Assembly (NCBI GenBank): GCA_043818555.1
Contig: JBDRFP010000031.1
Coordinates: 1-37,371 of the forward strand
Direction: 5' to 3'
DNA from: JAUYIW01 sp043818555
Lineage (GTDB): Bacteria > Patescibacteriota > Patescibacteriia > UBA9934
Length of the DNA: 37,371 bases
Under the pieces are notes generated by a model that was not told where the DNA came from, ran no database searches, and saw nothing but the letters and a program-made list of their open reading frames with translations. Below are positions 28,825 to 36,265 of this stretch, in pieces (the first letter of the stretch is position 1; every line of letters starts with the position of its first letter). The translations under genes were made by a program, and so were the position numbers.

Positions 28825-29880
28825 TCACGGTAGCACAGCAATATCGAGTAGCACCAAAATAATCCCAAGCGCTGCCGCAACCCAGGAAATTACCCAAAAC
28901 CGCATTACCACTTTTGGTTCGGGCCAGCCCATGGCTTCGAAATGGTGGTGGATTGGGGCGATTTTGAAAACTTTGCGGCCGAATAATTTTTTCGATACCA
29001 GCTGAATGATTGTTGTAAGCGCTTCGATCACGAAGACTAGTCCGATGATCGGCAGGAACAGGGCCGAGTTGGTGAGCATTGCAACAATTGCAAGAGTAAC
29101 TCCAAGGGACATTGCGCCAGTGTCGCCCATGAAGAATCGGGCAGGATAAATGTTGAACCACAAAAATGCCAACAGCGCGCCCATTATCACTCCGCAAAAT
29201 GCTGCGAGCTCGTAGCGCTCCTGCATAGCGGAAATCACAGCATACGCCCCAAAGGCCGATACCAGCGTGCCACCAGCCAAGCCGTCAAGACCGTCGGTCT
29301 GATTGACTGAGAACGAAGTGCCTACGATTACGAGTATGAAAAGCGGAATATACCACCAGCCGATGTCGATTGCGCCGACGAACGGAACATGCAAAATGTC
29401 CCAGTCGAGCTTGAAGTAAAACCAGAGCGCGCCGATAATGGCAATAATGGTATAGAGCGCGAGGCGGTGTCGGATGTCGATCCCGCCACCGTGGCGACCA
29501 ATTTTGCGCACGTTCAAAAAGTCATCTGCAAGACCAACCAAACCTGAAGCAACTAACGCGCCGAGCGGTAGCAGCGTTTGGCCTCGGGTAAGAAAGTTAA
29601 ACTGGCCAATAAAACTATCTGGAGCCAGAGTCCAAAATCCAAAAAAGATCATCGCAATGGCAAATGTAGTCAGCCAAACCAATACGCCACCCATCGTTGG
29701 CGTACCGGCTTTTTTACTGTGGAGCTTATTAAAAATCGGCGCTTCAATCGTACTTCGAAGCGACTTGCCTAAACGGTGCTCGTATAAAAAATGCGTTAGT
29801 AGCGGAGTCCACAAAATTGCTACAACAAATGAGAGCGTAGTCAGGGTTAGAATCTTTATGAGGATGAAGGGCTCGAGCAT
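28825..29880 (-). CDS. mraY: Phospho-N-acetylmuramoyl-pentapeptide transferase MraY
   Basis: The product is 351 residues with about ten transmembrane helices. Signature parts are SKKAGTPTMGGVLVWL (KxGTPTMGG), LADDFLNVRKIGRHGG (first Asp pair LADD), VNQTDGLDGLAGGTLV, FMGDTGAMSLGVTLA, and the C-terminal HHHFEAMGWPEPKVVMRFW. It transfers phospho-MurNAc-pentapeptide to undecaprenyl phosphate, giving lipid I. It heads the mraY-ftsW-murG cluster. Two GTTTATT boxes lie just upstream of its start. Confidence 0.96.
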   Translation of the reverse strand: MLEPFILIKILTLTTLSFVVAILWTPLLTHFLYEHRLGKSLRSTIEAPIFNKLHSKKAGTPTMGGVLVWLTTFAIAMIFFGFWTLAPDSFIGQFNFLTRGQTLLPLGALVASGLVGLADDFLNVRKIGRHGGGIDIRHRLALYTIIAIIGALWFYFKLDWDILHVPFVGAIDIGWWYIPLFILVIVGTSFSVNQTDGLDGLAGGTLVSAFGAYAVISAMQERYELAAFCGVIMGALLAFLWFNIYPARFFMGDTGAMSLGVTLAIVAMLTNSALFLPIIGLVFVIEALTTIIQLVSKKLFGRKVFKIAPIHHHFEAMGWPEPKVVMRFWVISWVAAALGIILVLLDIAVLP

Positions 29881-29898
29881 AGTTGTCGATTTGCTGAA

Positions 29899-29924
29899 GT
29901 TTATTGCGATGAGCTGGGTTTATT
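29899..29924. repeat. Two GTTTATT boxes upstream of mraY (array C, partial)
   Basis: GTTTATT at 29899 and 29918, 19 bp apart, with no inverse half. The word CTACTGGCTACTGTCTACT follows. Confidence 0.6.
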
Positions 29925-29961
29925 AACTGTCTACTGGCTACTGTCTACTCTCGCTTATCGA

Positions 29962-30357
29962 TCAAATCCCGTACGCGAGGTTTAGGAGCACGACGAATAT
30001 CATTGCGACAAACAGAATCAACTCAACTAGCACTGTTGCCGTTGCAAAGAAGTAACTTAGAACCTTGTCCTTTTTCCATGAGTAGAGCATGCCGATTGCG
30101 TTGATGATCAGCGCGAGCAGGCCCGCAAACGGTATTGTGAAAATTTGCCACCAGGGACCGAACAAGTCAATCCCAAAGTGGATGTTGTAGTGAAGCGGGA
30201 TTGCAAATTGATCTTGCAGTCCTGGAAAAAGCTGCCAGATTGGAAGGAGTGTTGTTAGCCCCAATAGCACGATCGATAAAAAGCCGGTCAATTGGAAGTA
30301 GCGCTTGCTCGCTAGAGTATGAAACGATTGTATGGGCAGTTTGAGCTTGAATTTCAT
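29962..30357 (-). CDS. Small three-helix membrane protein, DUF1648-like
   Basis: The product is 131 residues. It has a basic cytoplasmic start, one hydrophobic helix (about 24-45, FLSIVLLGLTTLLPIWQLF), an outer loop FAIPLHYNIHFGIDLFGPWW, and two further helices (about 72-92 and 103-128). The loop IPLHYNIHFGID resembles the IPxHfn motif of DUF1648 proteins, some of which are regulator-linked membrane sensors. No function can be given. A TAGTCA-17-TATTAT promoter lies upstream of the start on the minus strand. Confidence 0.7.
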   Translation of the reverse strand: MKFKLKLPIQSFHTLASKRYFQLTGFLSIVLLGLTTLLPIWQLFPGLQDQFAIPLHYNIHFGIDLFGPWWQIFTIPFAGLLALIINAIGMLYSWKKDKVLSYFFATATVLVELILFVAMIFVVLLNLAYGI

Positions 30358-30477
30358 AGTAATGATTCACGGGTATAATAGCGAATTTCGAACAGTTTGA
30401 CTAGCTCGCCCAATCCAACGATCCGCCCACCGTGTACATGTAAATCCGCACGTCTCTCAGTGACGAGCGAGTCTGGC

Positions 30478-30506
30478 TTGACGAAAAATTGAATGTGATG
30501 TACAAT
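30478..30506 (+). promoter_or_regulatory. Promoter upstream of the GIY-YIG remnant
   Basis: TTGACG (30478-30483), 17 bases, TACAAT (30501-30506). It may now drive rpmA through the broken gene, because no nearer promoter for rpmA is obvious. Confidence 0.65.
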
Positions 30507-30528
30507 TTTGCCAGATTGAAATTAGAAT

Positions 30529-30810
30529 ATGGCTGACAGCACTCCTTCGAAAAGATGGTATTATACATACGTGCTTCAAAGCAAGAAAGATGGAAAGAAC
30601 TATGTGGGTTTTACTACCGACATCCATGAAAGGATTGCTAAGCATATTACTGGAAAAGTATAGTTGATAAGATATTGAAGACCGTTGGAGCTAATCTATT
30701 GCGAAGTTTGCTTATCAGAAATCGATGCCCGAAGAAGAGAGAAATATCTCAAGATGACAGGGGGTCGAAGATTTCTCGATAAAAGACTTAAGCACTTTCT
30801 CAATTCTTAG
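30529..30810 (+). pseudogene. GIY-YIG endonuclease-like gene with two in-frame stops
   Basis: The ATG at 30529 opens 44 codons with WYYTYVLQSKKDGKNYVGFTTD, the GIY-YIG core (YVL..YVG), then DIHERIAKH. TAG at 30661 stops it, and a TGA follows six codons later. The same frame then resumes with RPLELIYCEVCLSEIDARRREKYLKM and ends in TAG at 30808-30810. Together these make the expected 80-95 residue single-domain UPF0213/YhbQ-type protein. There is no frameshift. The nonsense codons lie exactly in the variable 'GKVxST' segment. Other genes here use TAG and TGA as stops, so recoding is unlikely. The remnant lies between a good promoter and the rpmA leader. Confidence 0.8.
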
Positions 30811-30828
30811 AAGGTTGTGCAGCGGGGT

Positions 30829-30970
30829 ATGCCCGGTAGTACAACTTCGATATTGAGGAGTCTACTATGCCGAGCAGGCAATCACCTAATAAATTTATTG
30901 ATGTTTTAACTCTACAACTTTGATGCCACAGTTTACCGTTGGCATCATTCGAAGTTGTACTACCGGGTAT
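30829..30970 (+). promoter_or_regulatory. 142-bp start-abutting leader element, copy 2 (rpmA)
   Basis: Begins ATGCCCGG and ends CCGGGTAT, with the last two bases being the start of the rpmA ATG. The 22-base arms pair perfectly in RNA if one G-U is allowed. The inside carries GAGGAGT, a short open frame beginning ATGCCGAGC, and GATGCC..GGCATC. Same orientation to its gene as the copies at rplI and the GT2 gene. Confidence 0.9.
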
Positions 30971-31241
30971 GGCACATAAAAAAGCCCAAGGCTCAACAAA
31001 TAATAACCGCGATTCACAGCCACAGTTTCTTGGCTTGAAACGCGCCGATGGTCAAGCCGTAAAAACCGGTGAAATTTTGATTCGCCAGCGTGGCACAAAG
31101 TACCGCCCAGGTTTGAATGTTGGCCGCGGAAAAGACGATACATTGTTTGCAACAGCCAACGGCGTGTTGAAGTTCAAAAAGAAGAAGATGCCTAACTTCC
31201 ATGGAATGCTAAAGATGAAAACTATTGTGGAGGTGCGATAA
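30969..31241 (+). CDS. rpmA: 50S ribosomal protein bL27
   Basis: The product is 90 residues from the ATG at 30969 (MAHKKAQGSTNNNRDSQPQFLGLKR). An in-frame ATG at 30939 would translate part of the leader element and is rejected. GQAVKTGEILIRQRGTKYRPG and GRGKDDTLFATANGVLKFKKK are the conserved bL27 core, and the N-terminus lacks the cleaved extension of Firmicutes. bL27 sits at the peptidyl-transferase centre. The usual partner rplU (bL21) is not next to it. The start codon is built from the last bases of the leader element, and there is no ribosome site close to it. Confidence 0.96.
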   Translation: MAHKKAQGSTNNNRDSQPQFLGLKRADGQAVKTGEILIRQRGTKYRPGLNVGRGKDDTLFATANGVLKFKKKKMPNFHGMLKMKTIVEVR

Positions 31242-31263
31242 TAATATTAAAAAACTGAGCTCT

Positions 31264-31325
31264 AGTGAACCGTACCCCAAAAAGTGGACACGATTATGTG
31301 TCCACTTTTTGGGGTACGGTTCACT
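31264..31325. repeat. 62-bp perfect palindrome (28-bp stem) after rpmA
   Basis: The arms at 31264-31291 and 31298-31325 are perfectly complementary around the loop GATTAT. Each arm contains CCGTACCCCAAAAAGTGGAC, which resembles terminal repeats of IS3/IS481-type insertion sequences. A T-run follows at 31332-31338, so it may also end the rpmA transcript. It could be two IS ends joined back to back, or a terminator derived from one. Confidence 0.85.
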
Positions 31326-31375
31326 CGGGGCGTTTTTTTGTTTCCCAGATCCGTTCTCGATCCGTGATAATGATC

Positions 31376-31395
31376 CCTGCCTGCCGGCAGGCAGG
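31376..31395. repeat. 20-bp palindromic word CCTGCCTGCCGGCAGGCAGG
   Basis: Perfect palindrome. From memory this word is scattered in many Parcubacteria genomes and often appears in conceptual translations as LPAGRQ. There is no sign of its function here; it lies between the 62-bp palindrome and the terminator of the GC-rich pair. Confidence 0.75.
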
Positions 31396-31414
31396 CGTCT
31401 CGATCTCCCCAAAC

Positions 31415-31450
31415 ATAAAACCCCGAACGCGATACTAGATCGGTCGGGGT
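31415..31450 (-). terminator. Terminator of the GC-rich gene pair
   Basis: On the minus strand CCCCGA..CGAT..ATCG..TCGGGG folds into a two-part stem and is followed by TTTTATG. It lies about 150 bp after the stop at 31602, so the transcript has a long GC-rich 3' tail (31451-31601) in which I see no gene. Confidence 0.75.
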
Positions 31451-31601
31451 CTCGTTTTGAGAATGATCAGCGGGAGCGCGGTTTCGTGTTTGCGCATCAA
31501 CCTTACCGATCATGTCACTTGGGACTCTACAGACTCTATTCAGAGCCGGAGTTCGTCCAGGTCGCTTTCTATCACCCAGTAAGCTTTGGGATGTGGCACT
31601 A

Positions 31602-33098
31602 CTACCGGTGGCCGTTGAACTTGGCCATCAGGTCGGCCATGGTGGCCGGGGCCTGAGGGGTGGGTTCAGGCTTGAGCGCCAGGCCCCAGCCGTCGCCGAC
31701 TGGGGGACTTGGATCGCCGGAGGACAGGCCTGTGCGGCCGTCCCACTCGTCGGCGATCGTCGCCTCGATCTCGGCAACGCGCTCGATCTGCGTTGGCGTG
31801 AGTCCTTCGGCTGGCATGTGCACAACCTCGAACTCGTGGTCGGCCGCGGTATAGGCCTTTGCCCACCGCAGAACGACCTCGCCCGGGAGGATCTGCTCCC
31901 ACACCATGTACCCTTCGCCGTAGCGCTGGAGGCGCCGCGAGCTCGGGTTGTACATGGATGTGGGCTCGCGATCCATTCCATCCGAGCCGACCACCCAGCC
32001 GTTGCCGGCGTTGGTCGCGCCACCCGTCCGCTGCCAGATCTCGATGTCCTGGGGCAGGCCGGCCGCTTCGCCCTCGGCCTTGAGCTCCTGGTAGCGCGCC
32101 TCGACCTGGACCTTGCGCCGCGCTTCCTCCGCCTCCTGCTCCTTCTGGACGAGCTTGGCCGTGAAACTGGCCAGCCCGTCCTCCGAGTAGGAGTCGCCGT
32201 AGTAGTCGCCGCCGAGGCGGACGACTTCTTCGCCGAACTCGACCGTGAGGCCGAGCGCTTCCGTACGGGGTTTGAGAGCCTCGAACTTCGGCTGGAACGC
32301 TTCGCGCACGAGGCGCTCGCGCTCCTTCTCGACGGCCTCGGCTTCGGCCTGGGCGGCGGCGCGCTCCACCTGTGCCACATTCTCCTCGGTGTAGAACCAG
32401 CTCTGCCAGCCCCACTTGAAGGAGAACTCGCCCATCTCCACGACCATGCGGTCGAGAGCGGAGAGCCGGGCGTTGGCGGCCTCGAGGCGAGCCCCGAGTC
32501 CACCGACCTTGGCGGAGGCGGAGGTGGCTTCACGCTCAGCCTTCTCACGGGCTTCGCGCTCGGCCTTGGCCTGGCGCTTAGCGGCCCGCTCGGCTTCCTG
32601 ACGGCGAGCCCGCTCGTCCGCGCGACGCTTGTCATCCGCCGAACGCTGCGGGTGCTCGGAGGAGTTGATGTACATCGCGCTCCGACAGTGGTAGATACCC
32701 GCCTTGCGGAAGGCTGCCTCCACGGCCGGAACGAACTTCTCGTCGAGCGGCTGGTCCCACTCGCCGCGGGAGAAGGTGTTGACCACCTCCACCTCGGCTG
32801 TGGCCTCCCACTTCTCGCCGTCGACGTCCTTGACGAACGTCGTGACGATCCGGCGAATACTCGCCGAATCCCGGCTACCGCGCCGCACGCTGGCGGACAC
32901 GATGTGGAATCCGTCCGCCACGCCGATCAGAGCGTGGTCGCCGCAGCACAGGTGTCCCCCGCGCGGCATGTAGACGGGCCGACGGGCTTCCCCATTCGGT
33001 CCTGTGATTACCTGGGCGCTACCGCCCGAGGTCATCCCGCCACCACGTTCCCACATGGCAGCATAGCCACGCTTGGTGGCCTCAATCTTGATCGTCAT
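31602..33098 (-). CDS. GC-rich orphan protein with central coiled coil (498 aa)
   Basis: The product is 498 residues; I recognise no family. Residues 1-145 look like a compact alpha/beta domain with a Cys pair (GGHLCCGDHA) and a phrase VVNTFSRGEWDQPLDEKFV. Residues about 150-235 are a charged coiled coil (ADERARRQEAERAAKRQAKA). A further helical stretch (about 260-350) leads to a Trp- and Gly-rich domain (SMYNPSSRRLQRYGEGYMVW) and a Pro-rich tail. There is no signal peptide or transmembrane helix. AAGGAGTAAGAG lies directly before the ATG, the same design as the orphan at 13227-14351. The long plus-strand open frame is rejected because its composition (Leu, Val, Gly, His rich) is that of a GC shadow. 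It probably forms an operon with the DHH-like gene. Confidence 0.78.
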   Translation of the reverse strand: MTIKIEATKRGYAAMWERGGGMTSGGSAQVITGPNGEARRPVYMPRGGHLCCGDHALIGVADGFHIVSASVRRGSRDSASIRRIVTTFVKDVDGEKWEATAEVEVVNTFSRGEWDQPLDEKFVPAVEAAFRKAGIYHCRSAMYINSSEHPQRSADDKRRADERARRQEAERAAKRQAKAEREAREKAEREATSASAKVGGLGARLEAANARLSALDRMVVEMGEFSFKWGWQSWFYTEENVAQVERAAAQAEAEAVEKERERLVREAFQPKFEALKPRTEALGLTVEFGEEVVRLGGDYYGDSYSEDGLASFTAKLVQKEQEAEEARRKVQVEARYQELKAEGEAAGLPQDIEIWQRTGGATNAGNGWVVGSDGMDREPTSMYNPSSRRLQRYGEGYMVWEQILPGEVVLRWAKAYTAADHEFEVVHMPAEGLTPTQIERVAEIEATIADEWDGRTGLSSGDPSPPVGDGWGLALKPEPTPQAPATMADLMAKFNGHR

Positions 33099-33319
33099 CT
33101 CTTACTCCTTTTTTTGAATCTCTCACCCAGCACTACACCATGTAATGCTAGAAGTTGAGGTCCCGGCCGTTGCGAAGTGCACGCATTGGCCGGGCTCGTC
33201 GGGAAGAGTCTCCTCGTGGTTCCGCGTATCCCGTACACGGCGAGGTTTTGGGTTGGACTACCTAGGATTGTCCACCCGTGAAGGAATGATGCGCGCCTAG
33301 AACGCGTTGAGCTCTGCCC
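33099..33319 (-). other. GC-rich gap inside the two-gene unit
   Basis: No promoter of the TTGACA-TATAAT type is seen. Two stems can form on the minus strand: CCCGGCC..GGCCGGG and AGCATTACA-TGG-TGTAGTGCT, the second just ahead of the AAAGGAGTAAGAG ribosome site. The 12-mer CTAGAACGCGTT at 33297-33308 also marks the end of the 374-residue orphan (13227-13238). Confidence 0.45.
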
Positions 33320-34216
33320 CTAGAGCTCGAGGGCCGCCTCGAAGGCGCGGGTGGCCTCGTCCAGGCCGAGCGCGGTACCGCGGGGGCTGCCGGCGATGCC
33401 GGGGTGGCCGCCGGCCTCGGAGCCCCAGAGGGACTGCACGAAGTCGCGACACACCACACCGACGCTGTCGTCGGCGACCGAGACGGTCACGGAGCGGAAC
33501 TTGGTGTTGAAGGCCACCACCATGTCCGCCGGGCTACCATCCTCCACGTAGTAGAGGTGGTTGGTGAAGGCGTCGGAGACGCGCATCACCACCCGGATGC
33601 CGGACCCGCTCACGCCGTCGCGCTGGAAGGAGCTCGCCACGAGGGCGTCCTGGGCCGCCAAGAACTCCTCACCGCGGTTCACGGCCTCGGGGGTGCCGGC
33701 GCAGATCTGCTTGAGCTCGCTGATGGCCGAGGCCACGAACTCGGTGCAGTCGGCGACGCTGCCGTCGCGCTCCGGGAACAGGCGGTTCGACTGAGACCAG
33801 GCCCAGAAGCTCGCCAACAGCACATGCGCCTCGCGGTTGTAGGCCGCGGACTCGGTGATGCGGTGGGGGCCGTTGGTGTCCACGAAGGCCGCGAGCTCCC
33901 AGAAGCCGGGGGTGGCGCACTCGGGCTTGAGGCCGGCGAGCGCGGCGATGCCACCGAGCGTGTCCAGGTCCATGTGGGAGATGCCCACGACCTGGATGTC
34001 CTGGCGGATGGCGTCGAACTGGGTGTTCTCGAGGGAGCACGGGCACGGGCGCTCGGGGCGCACGTGGTGGTTGAGGGTCTGCAGGTCCGTGGACCCCATC
34101 ACCTCGACCGACCCGTACTCGGCCTCGACCACGGCGCTGTTCTTGCCCTCGAGGGCGGCGGCGAGGGCGGCGGCGTTGTTGGCGATGACGATGGTGATGT
34201 TGAGGGACTGGGACAT
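33320..34216 (-). CDS. GC-rich DHH/DHHA1-like phosphoesterase candidate (298 aa)
   Basis: The product is 298 residues. VVGISHMDLDTLGGIAALAG (about 77-96) resembles DHH motif I (H-x-D-x-D). ELAAFVDTNGPHRI (about 107-120) supplies a further acidic/His site. Near the C-terminus, SEAGGHPGIAGSPRG (about 266-280) matches the GGHP-x-AAG motif of DHHA1. DHH proteins are metal-dependent phosphodiesterases or phosphatases (RecJ, NrnA, GdpP). This one has an unusual N-terminal part with Cys and His (NHHVRPERPCPCS) and the motif spacing is not classical, so the activity is inferred. AAGGAGC lies before the ATG, with a strong promoter 270 bp upstream. The 498-residue orphan follows. Confidence 0.72.
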   Translation of the reverse strand: MSQSLNITIVIANNAAALAAALEGKNSAVVEAEYGSVEVMGSTDLQTLNHHVRPERPCPCSLENTQFDAIRQDIQVVGISHMDLDTLGGIAALAGLKPECATPGFWELAAFVDTNGPHRITESAAYNREAHVLLASFWAWSQSNRLFPERDGSVADCTEFVASAISELKQICAGTPEAVNRGEEFLAAQDALVASSFQRDGVSGSGIRVVMRVSDAFTNHLYYVEDGSPADMVVAFNTKFRSVTVSVADDSVGVVCRDFVQSLWGSEAGGHPGIAGSPRGTALGLDEATRAFEAALEL

Positions 34217-34488
34217 GTTTTGCTCCTTTTTGAAAGCCTGGGCATATCCCAGACGCGCTCAACTGAGCGCGATTCGATTGACACGAGAAATTCATGTCAT
34301 CTGACCCGCCGACATAATCGACAAATCACATAACACAAAACGCCAATGTTTAAGCTCTTCGGGAGAATAACTCAAACATCAGCGTTTTAGCCCTAAATAG
34401 GCTAATTTTTCTCCATCCTTTATTGGGACCACGGATGGCTGTGGCTCTCTCCCCGTAATTGTAAGGTTCTTCAACCTTTGTTTTACAT
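34217..34488 (-). promoter_or_regulatory. Long structured 5' leader with an H-type pseudoknot
   Basis: The transcript from the promoter at 34495-34523 has about 270 bases before the ATG. Near its start is AAGGTT-GAAG-AACCTT. Then CCAC pairs with GTGG (34441-34444 with 34429-34432), while the loop CCATCC (34433-34438) pairs with downstream GGATGG (34413-34418), an H-type pseudoknot. A large hairpin follows at 34337-34388 (AAAACGC..GCGTTTT, minus-strand T-run GTTTTGTG). This is the layout of a riboswitch plus expression platform, but it matches none I know. Confidence 0.6.
34337..34388. terminator. Large imperfect hairpin with T-runs, possible attenuator
   Basis: AAAACGCCAATGTTTAAG pairs with CTCAAACATCAGCGTTTT with two small mismatches. 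On the minus strand it ends GCGTTTTGTG, within the leader of the DHH-like gene. On the plus strand it is followed by TAGCC..GGCTA-ATTTTT, which could end a transcript in that direction. Confidence 0.55.
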
Positions 34489-34494
34489 GACTAC

Positions 34495-34523
34495 AGTATA
34501 GCACAAATAAACACTTTTGTCAA
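34495..34523 (-). promoter_or_regulatory. Strong sigma-70-type promoter of the DHH-like / 498-aa unit
   Basis: On the minus strand TTGACA (34518-34523), 17 bases, TATACT (34495-34500). It is one of the best promoters of the window and matches those of the other GC-rich genes. Confidence 0.85.
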
Positions 34524-34603
34524 CCCTTGCGCAAACAGAAAACCCGCCAGTTTTAGCCAAAATATTGGTCATTTTTTAAGCTAATCCTAGCGGATTCTAT
34601 ACT

Positions 34604-36226
34604 CTATTCCGACGCCGCTTTTACGAAGCCGACGAACAACGGATGCGGGCTCAAAGGCCGCGACTGAAACTCTGGATGGAACTGCACGCCTACAAAAAAT
34701 GGATGATCTTTTACTTCAACAATCTCAACCAAATCTTGTGTTGGATTTACACCAGCAATTACAAGTCCAGCCTCTTGCAAGCGATCACGATACGCGTTAT
34801 TAAACTCAAAACGATGGCGATGCCTCTCCATAACTGACTTCTTTTTATACGCCTCAGCGCTCTTAGTCCCCTCTTTGATTTTGCACTCATACACGCCAAG
34901 CCGCATAGTAGCGCCGTAATTCTTCTCGGCCATATGCTTCTTCTGCTCTTCCATTATATGAATGACCGGGTGTGGCGTCTTGGGATCAAGCTCTTCAGAG
35001 TGCGCCCTGTTCAAGCCACATACATTGCGCGCAAACTCAATTGTCAAAATCTGCATTCCAAGACATAACCCCAAATACGGAATCTTGTTCTCGCGCGCAT
35101 ACTCTGCAGCCAAAATCATCCCCTCTGTTCCGCGTTCACCAAACCCACCCGGTACAACTATGCCATCAACACCATCTAGCTCTTTGAGCGTCTTTGCATC
35201 CTTTTCAAATTTCTCTGCGTCGATCCAAACAATATTTGGCTTTCTGGCATTTGCCCAACATGCATGATAAATCGATTCGATTACCGAAATATAAGTATCC
35301 CTGCAGGACTTCATATTGAAATACTTGCCCACAATACCAATTGTCACTTCTTTTTTGACTGACTTAATCTTATCTACCAGCTTTTCCCAATCGTCCATTT
35401 TACTTTCATTCGGTTTAAGGTGTAGCGCTTCCAGCATGTGCTTGCCAACGCCCTGCTCTGCAAACACAAGAGGCACTTCGTAGATGAAGTCAACATTTGG
35501 AGCTGACACAATACGCTCTTCCGGTAAACTGCAGACATTGCTAATGGTGCGCTTGATGTCAGGAGTTACATGTTTACTTGCACGGCAGAAAATGAAATCC
35601 GGAGCCAACCCTGCAGAATTGAGCGTGCGGATTGCGTACTGGGTAGGTTTTGACTTTTGCTCGCCAAGGAGCGATGGCGTAGGAAGATAACTTACCATTA
35701 CGATCGAAACATCTTCCGGAGAAGCGACCTTCATCATGCGAGCGGCTTCTAAAAATAGGAGCAGCTGGTACTCACCAATAGTTCCCCCAAACTCAATCAC
35801 CATCACATCTGCCCCGGTATTTTTTTGACACGCCTCAATGCGGCGAATAATCTCCTTAGGCACATCAGGCACCACTTCCACATCCTCGCCGCCATATTCC
35901 AAATTACGCTCACGCCGAATAACTTCCTGATAAATCTGGCCGGTTGTAATGTAGTTGTCCAGCGTACAAATCTCATCAGTGAATCGCTCATAGTTTCCGA
36001 GGTCTTGATCTGCCTCTACTCCATCTGCTCCCACAAAAACCTCTCCATGCTCGGCCGGACGAATCGTGCCTGCGTCAATATTTACATACATGTCACACTT
36101 CATGCAGGCGACCTTGTATCCTCTAGCCTGAATAAGTTTGGCAATGGAAGCGGAAGTCACACCTTTCCCAACTGAGGACATTACTCCGCCGACTACGAAA
36201 ATATACTTTGGATTCGTCTTGGGCAT
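34604..36226 (-). CDS. pyrG: CTP synthase
   Basis: The product is 540 residues, full length. The synthetase domain (1-270) starts KYIFVVGGVMSSVGKGVTSASIAKL and has GTIRPAEHGEVFVGADGVEADQDLGNYERF, slightly unlike the usual DPYLN-type sequence (CDMYVNIDAGT). The glutaminase domain (about 290-540) has the catalytic Cys in YLGLCLGMQ, and the His/Glu pair in VQFHPEFQSRPL. It makes CTP from UTP, ATP and glutamine. It follows rplI on the same strand with a hairpin-plus-T-run in between. No ribosome site is obvious at the ATG. Confidence 0.97.
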   Translation of the reverse strand: MPKTNPKYIFVVGGVMSSVGKGVTSASIAKLIQARGYKVACMKCDMYVNIDAGTIRPAEHGEVFVGADGVEADQDLGNYERFTDEICTLDNYITTGQIYQEVIRRERNLEYGGEDVEVVPDVPKEIIRRIEACQKNTGADVMVIEFGGTIGEYQLLLFLEAARMMKVASPEDVSIVMVSYLPTPSLLGEQKSKPTQYAIRTLNSAGLAPDFIFCRASKHVTPDIKRTISNVCSLPEERIVSAPNVDFIYEVPLVFAEQGVGKHMLEALHLKPNESKMDDWEKLVDKIKSVKKEVTIGIVGKYFNMKSCRDTYISVIESIYHACWANARKPNIVWIDAEKFEKDAKTLKELDGVDGIVVPGGFGERGTEGMILAAEYARENKIPYLGLCLGMQILTIEFARNVCGLNRAHSEELDPKTPHPVIHIMEEQKKHMAEKNYGATMRLGVYECKIKEGTKSAEAYKKKSVMERHRHRFEFNNAYRDRLQEAGLVIAGVNPTQDLVEIVEVKDHPFFVGVQFHPEFQSRPLSPHPLFVGFVKAASE

Positions 36227-36240
36227 AATTTTAGTAAAGT

Positions 36241-36265
36241 TAAAACGGAGACAGTGCTCCGTTTG
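36241..36265 (-). terminator. Terminator-like hairpin between rplI and pyrG
   Basis: On the minus strand AACGGAG-CACTGT... hmm-type stem AACGGAG/CTCCGTT with a six-base loop, followed by TTTAAC. It begins right at the rplI stop and ends 15 bases before the pyrG ATG, so it may only partly stop transcription into pyrG. Confidence 0.6.

Noticed and set aside
30661..30681. Recoded stop codons in the GIY-YIG gene
   Set aside because: Complete genes here end in TAG and TGA (for example the PaaX-like gene with TAG and the FtsB-like gene with TGA), so neither is a general sense codon.
31512..33158. Long open frame (about 548 codons) on the plus strand opposite the 498-residue orphan
   Set aside because: Its composition is dominated by Leu, Val, Gly, Ala and His, typical of the shadow of a GC-rich gene. 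It has no ribosome site, while the minus-strand frame has AAAGGAGTAAGAG before its ATG and a terminator behind it.
33404..34333. Long open frame on the plus strand opposite the DHH-like gene
   Set aside because: GC-rich shadow with biased composition; the opposite frame has a strong promoter, ribosome site and recognisable motifs.
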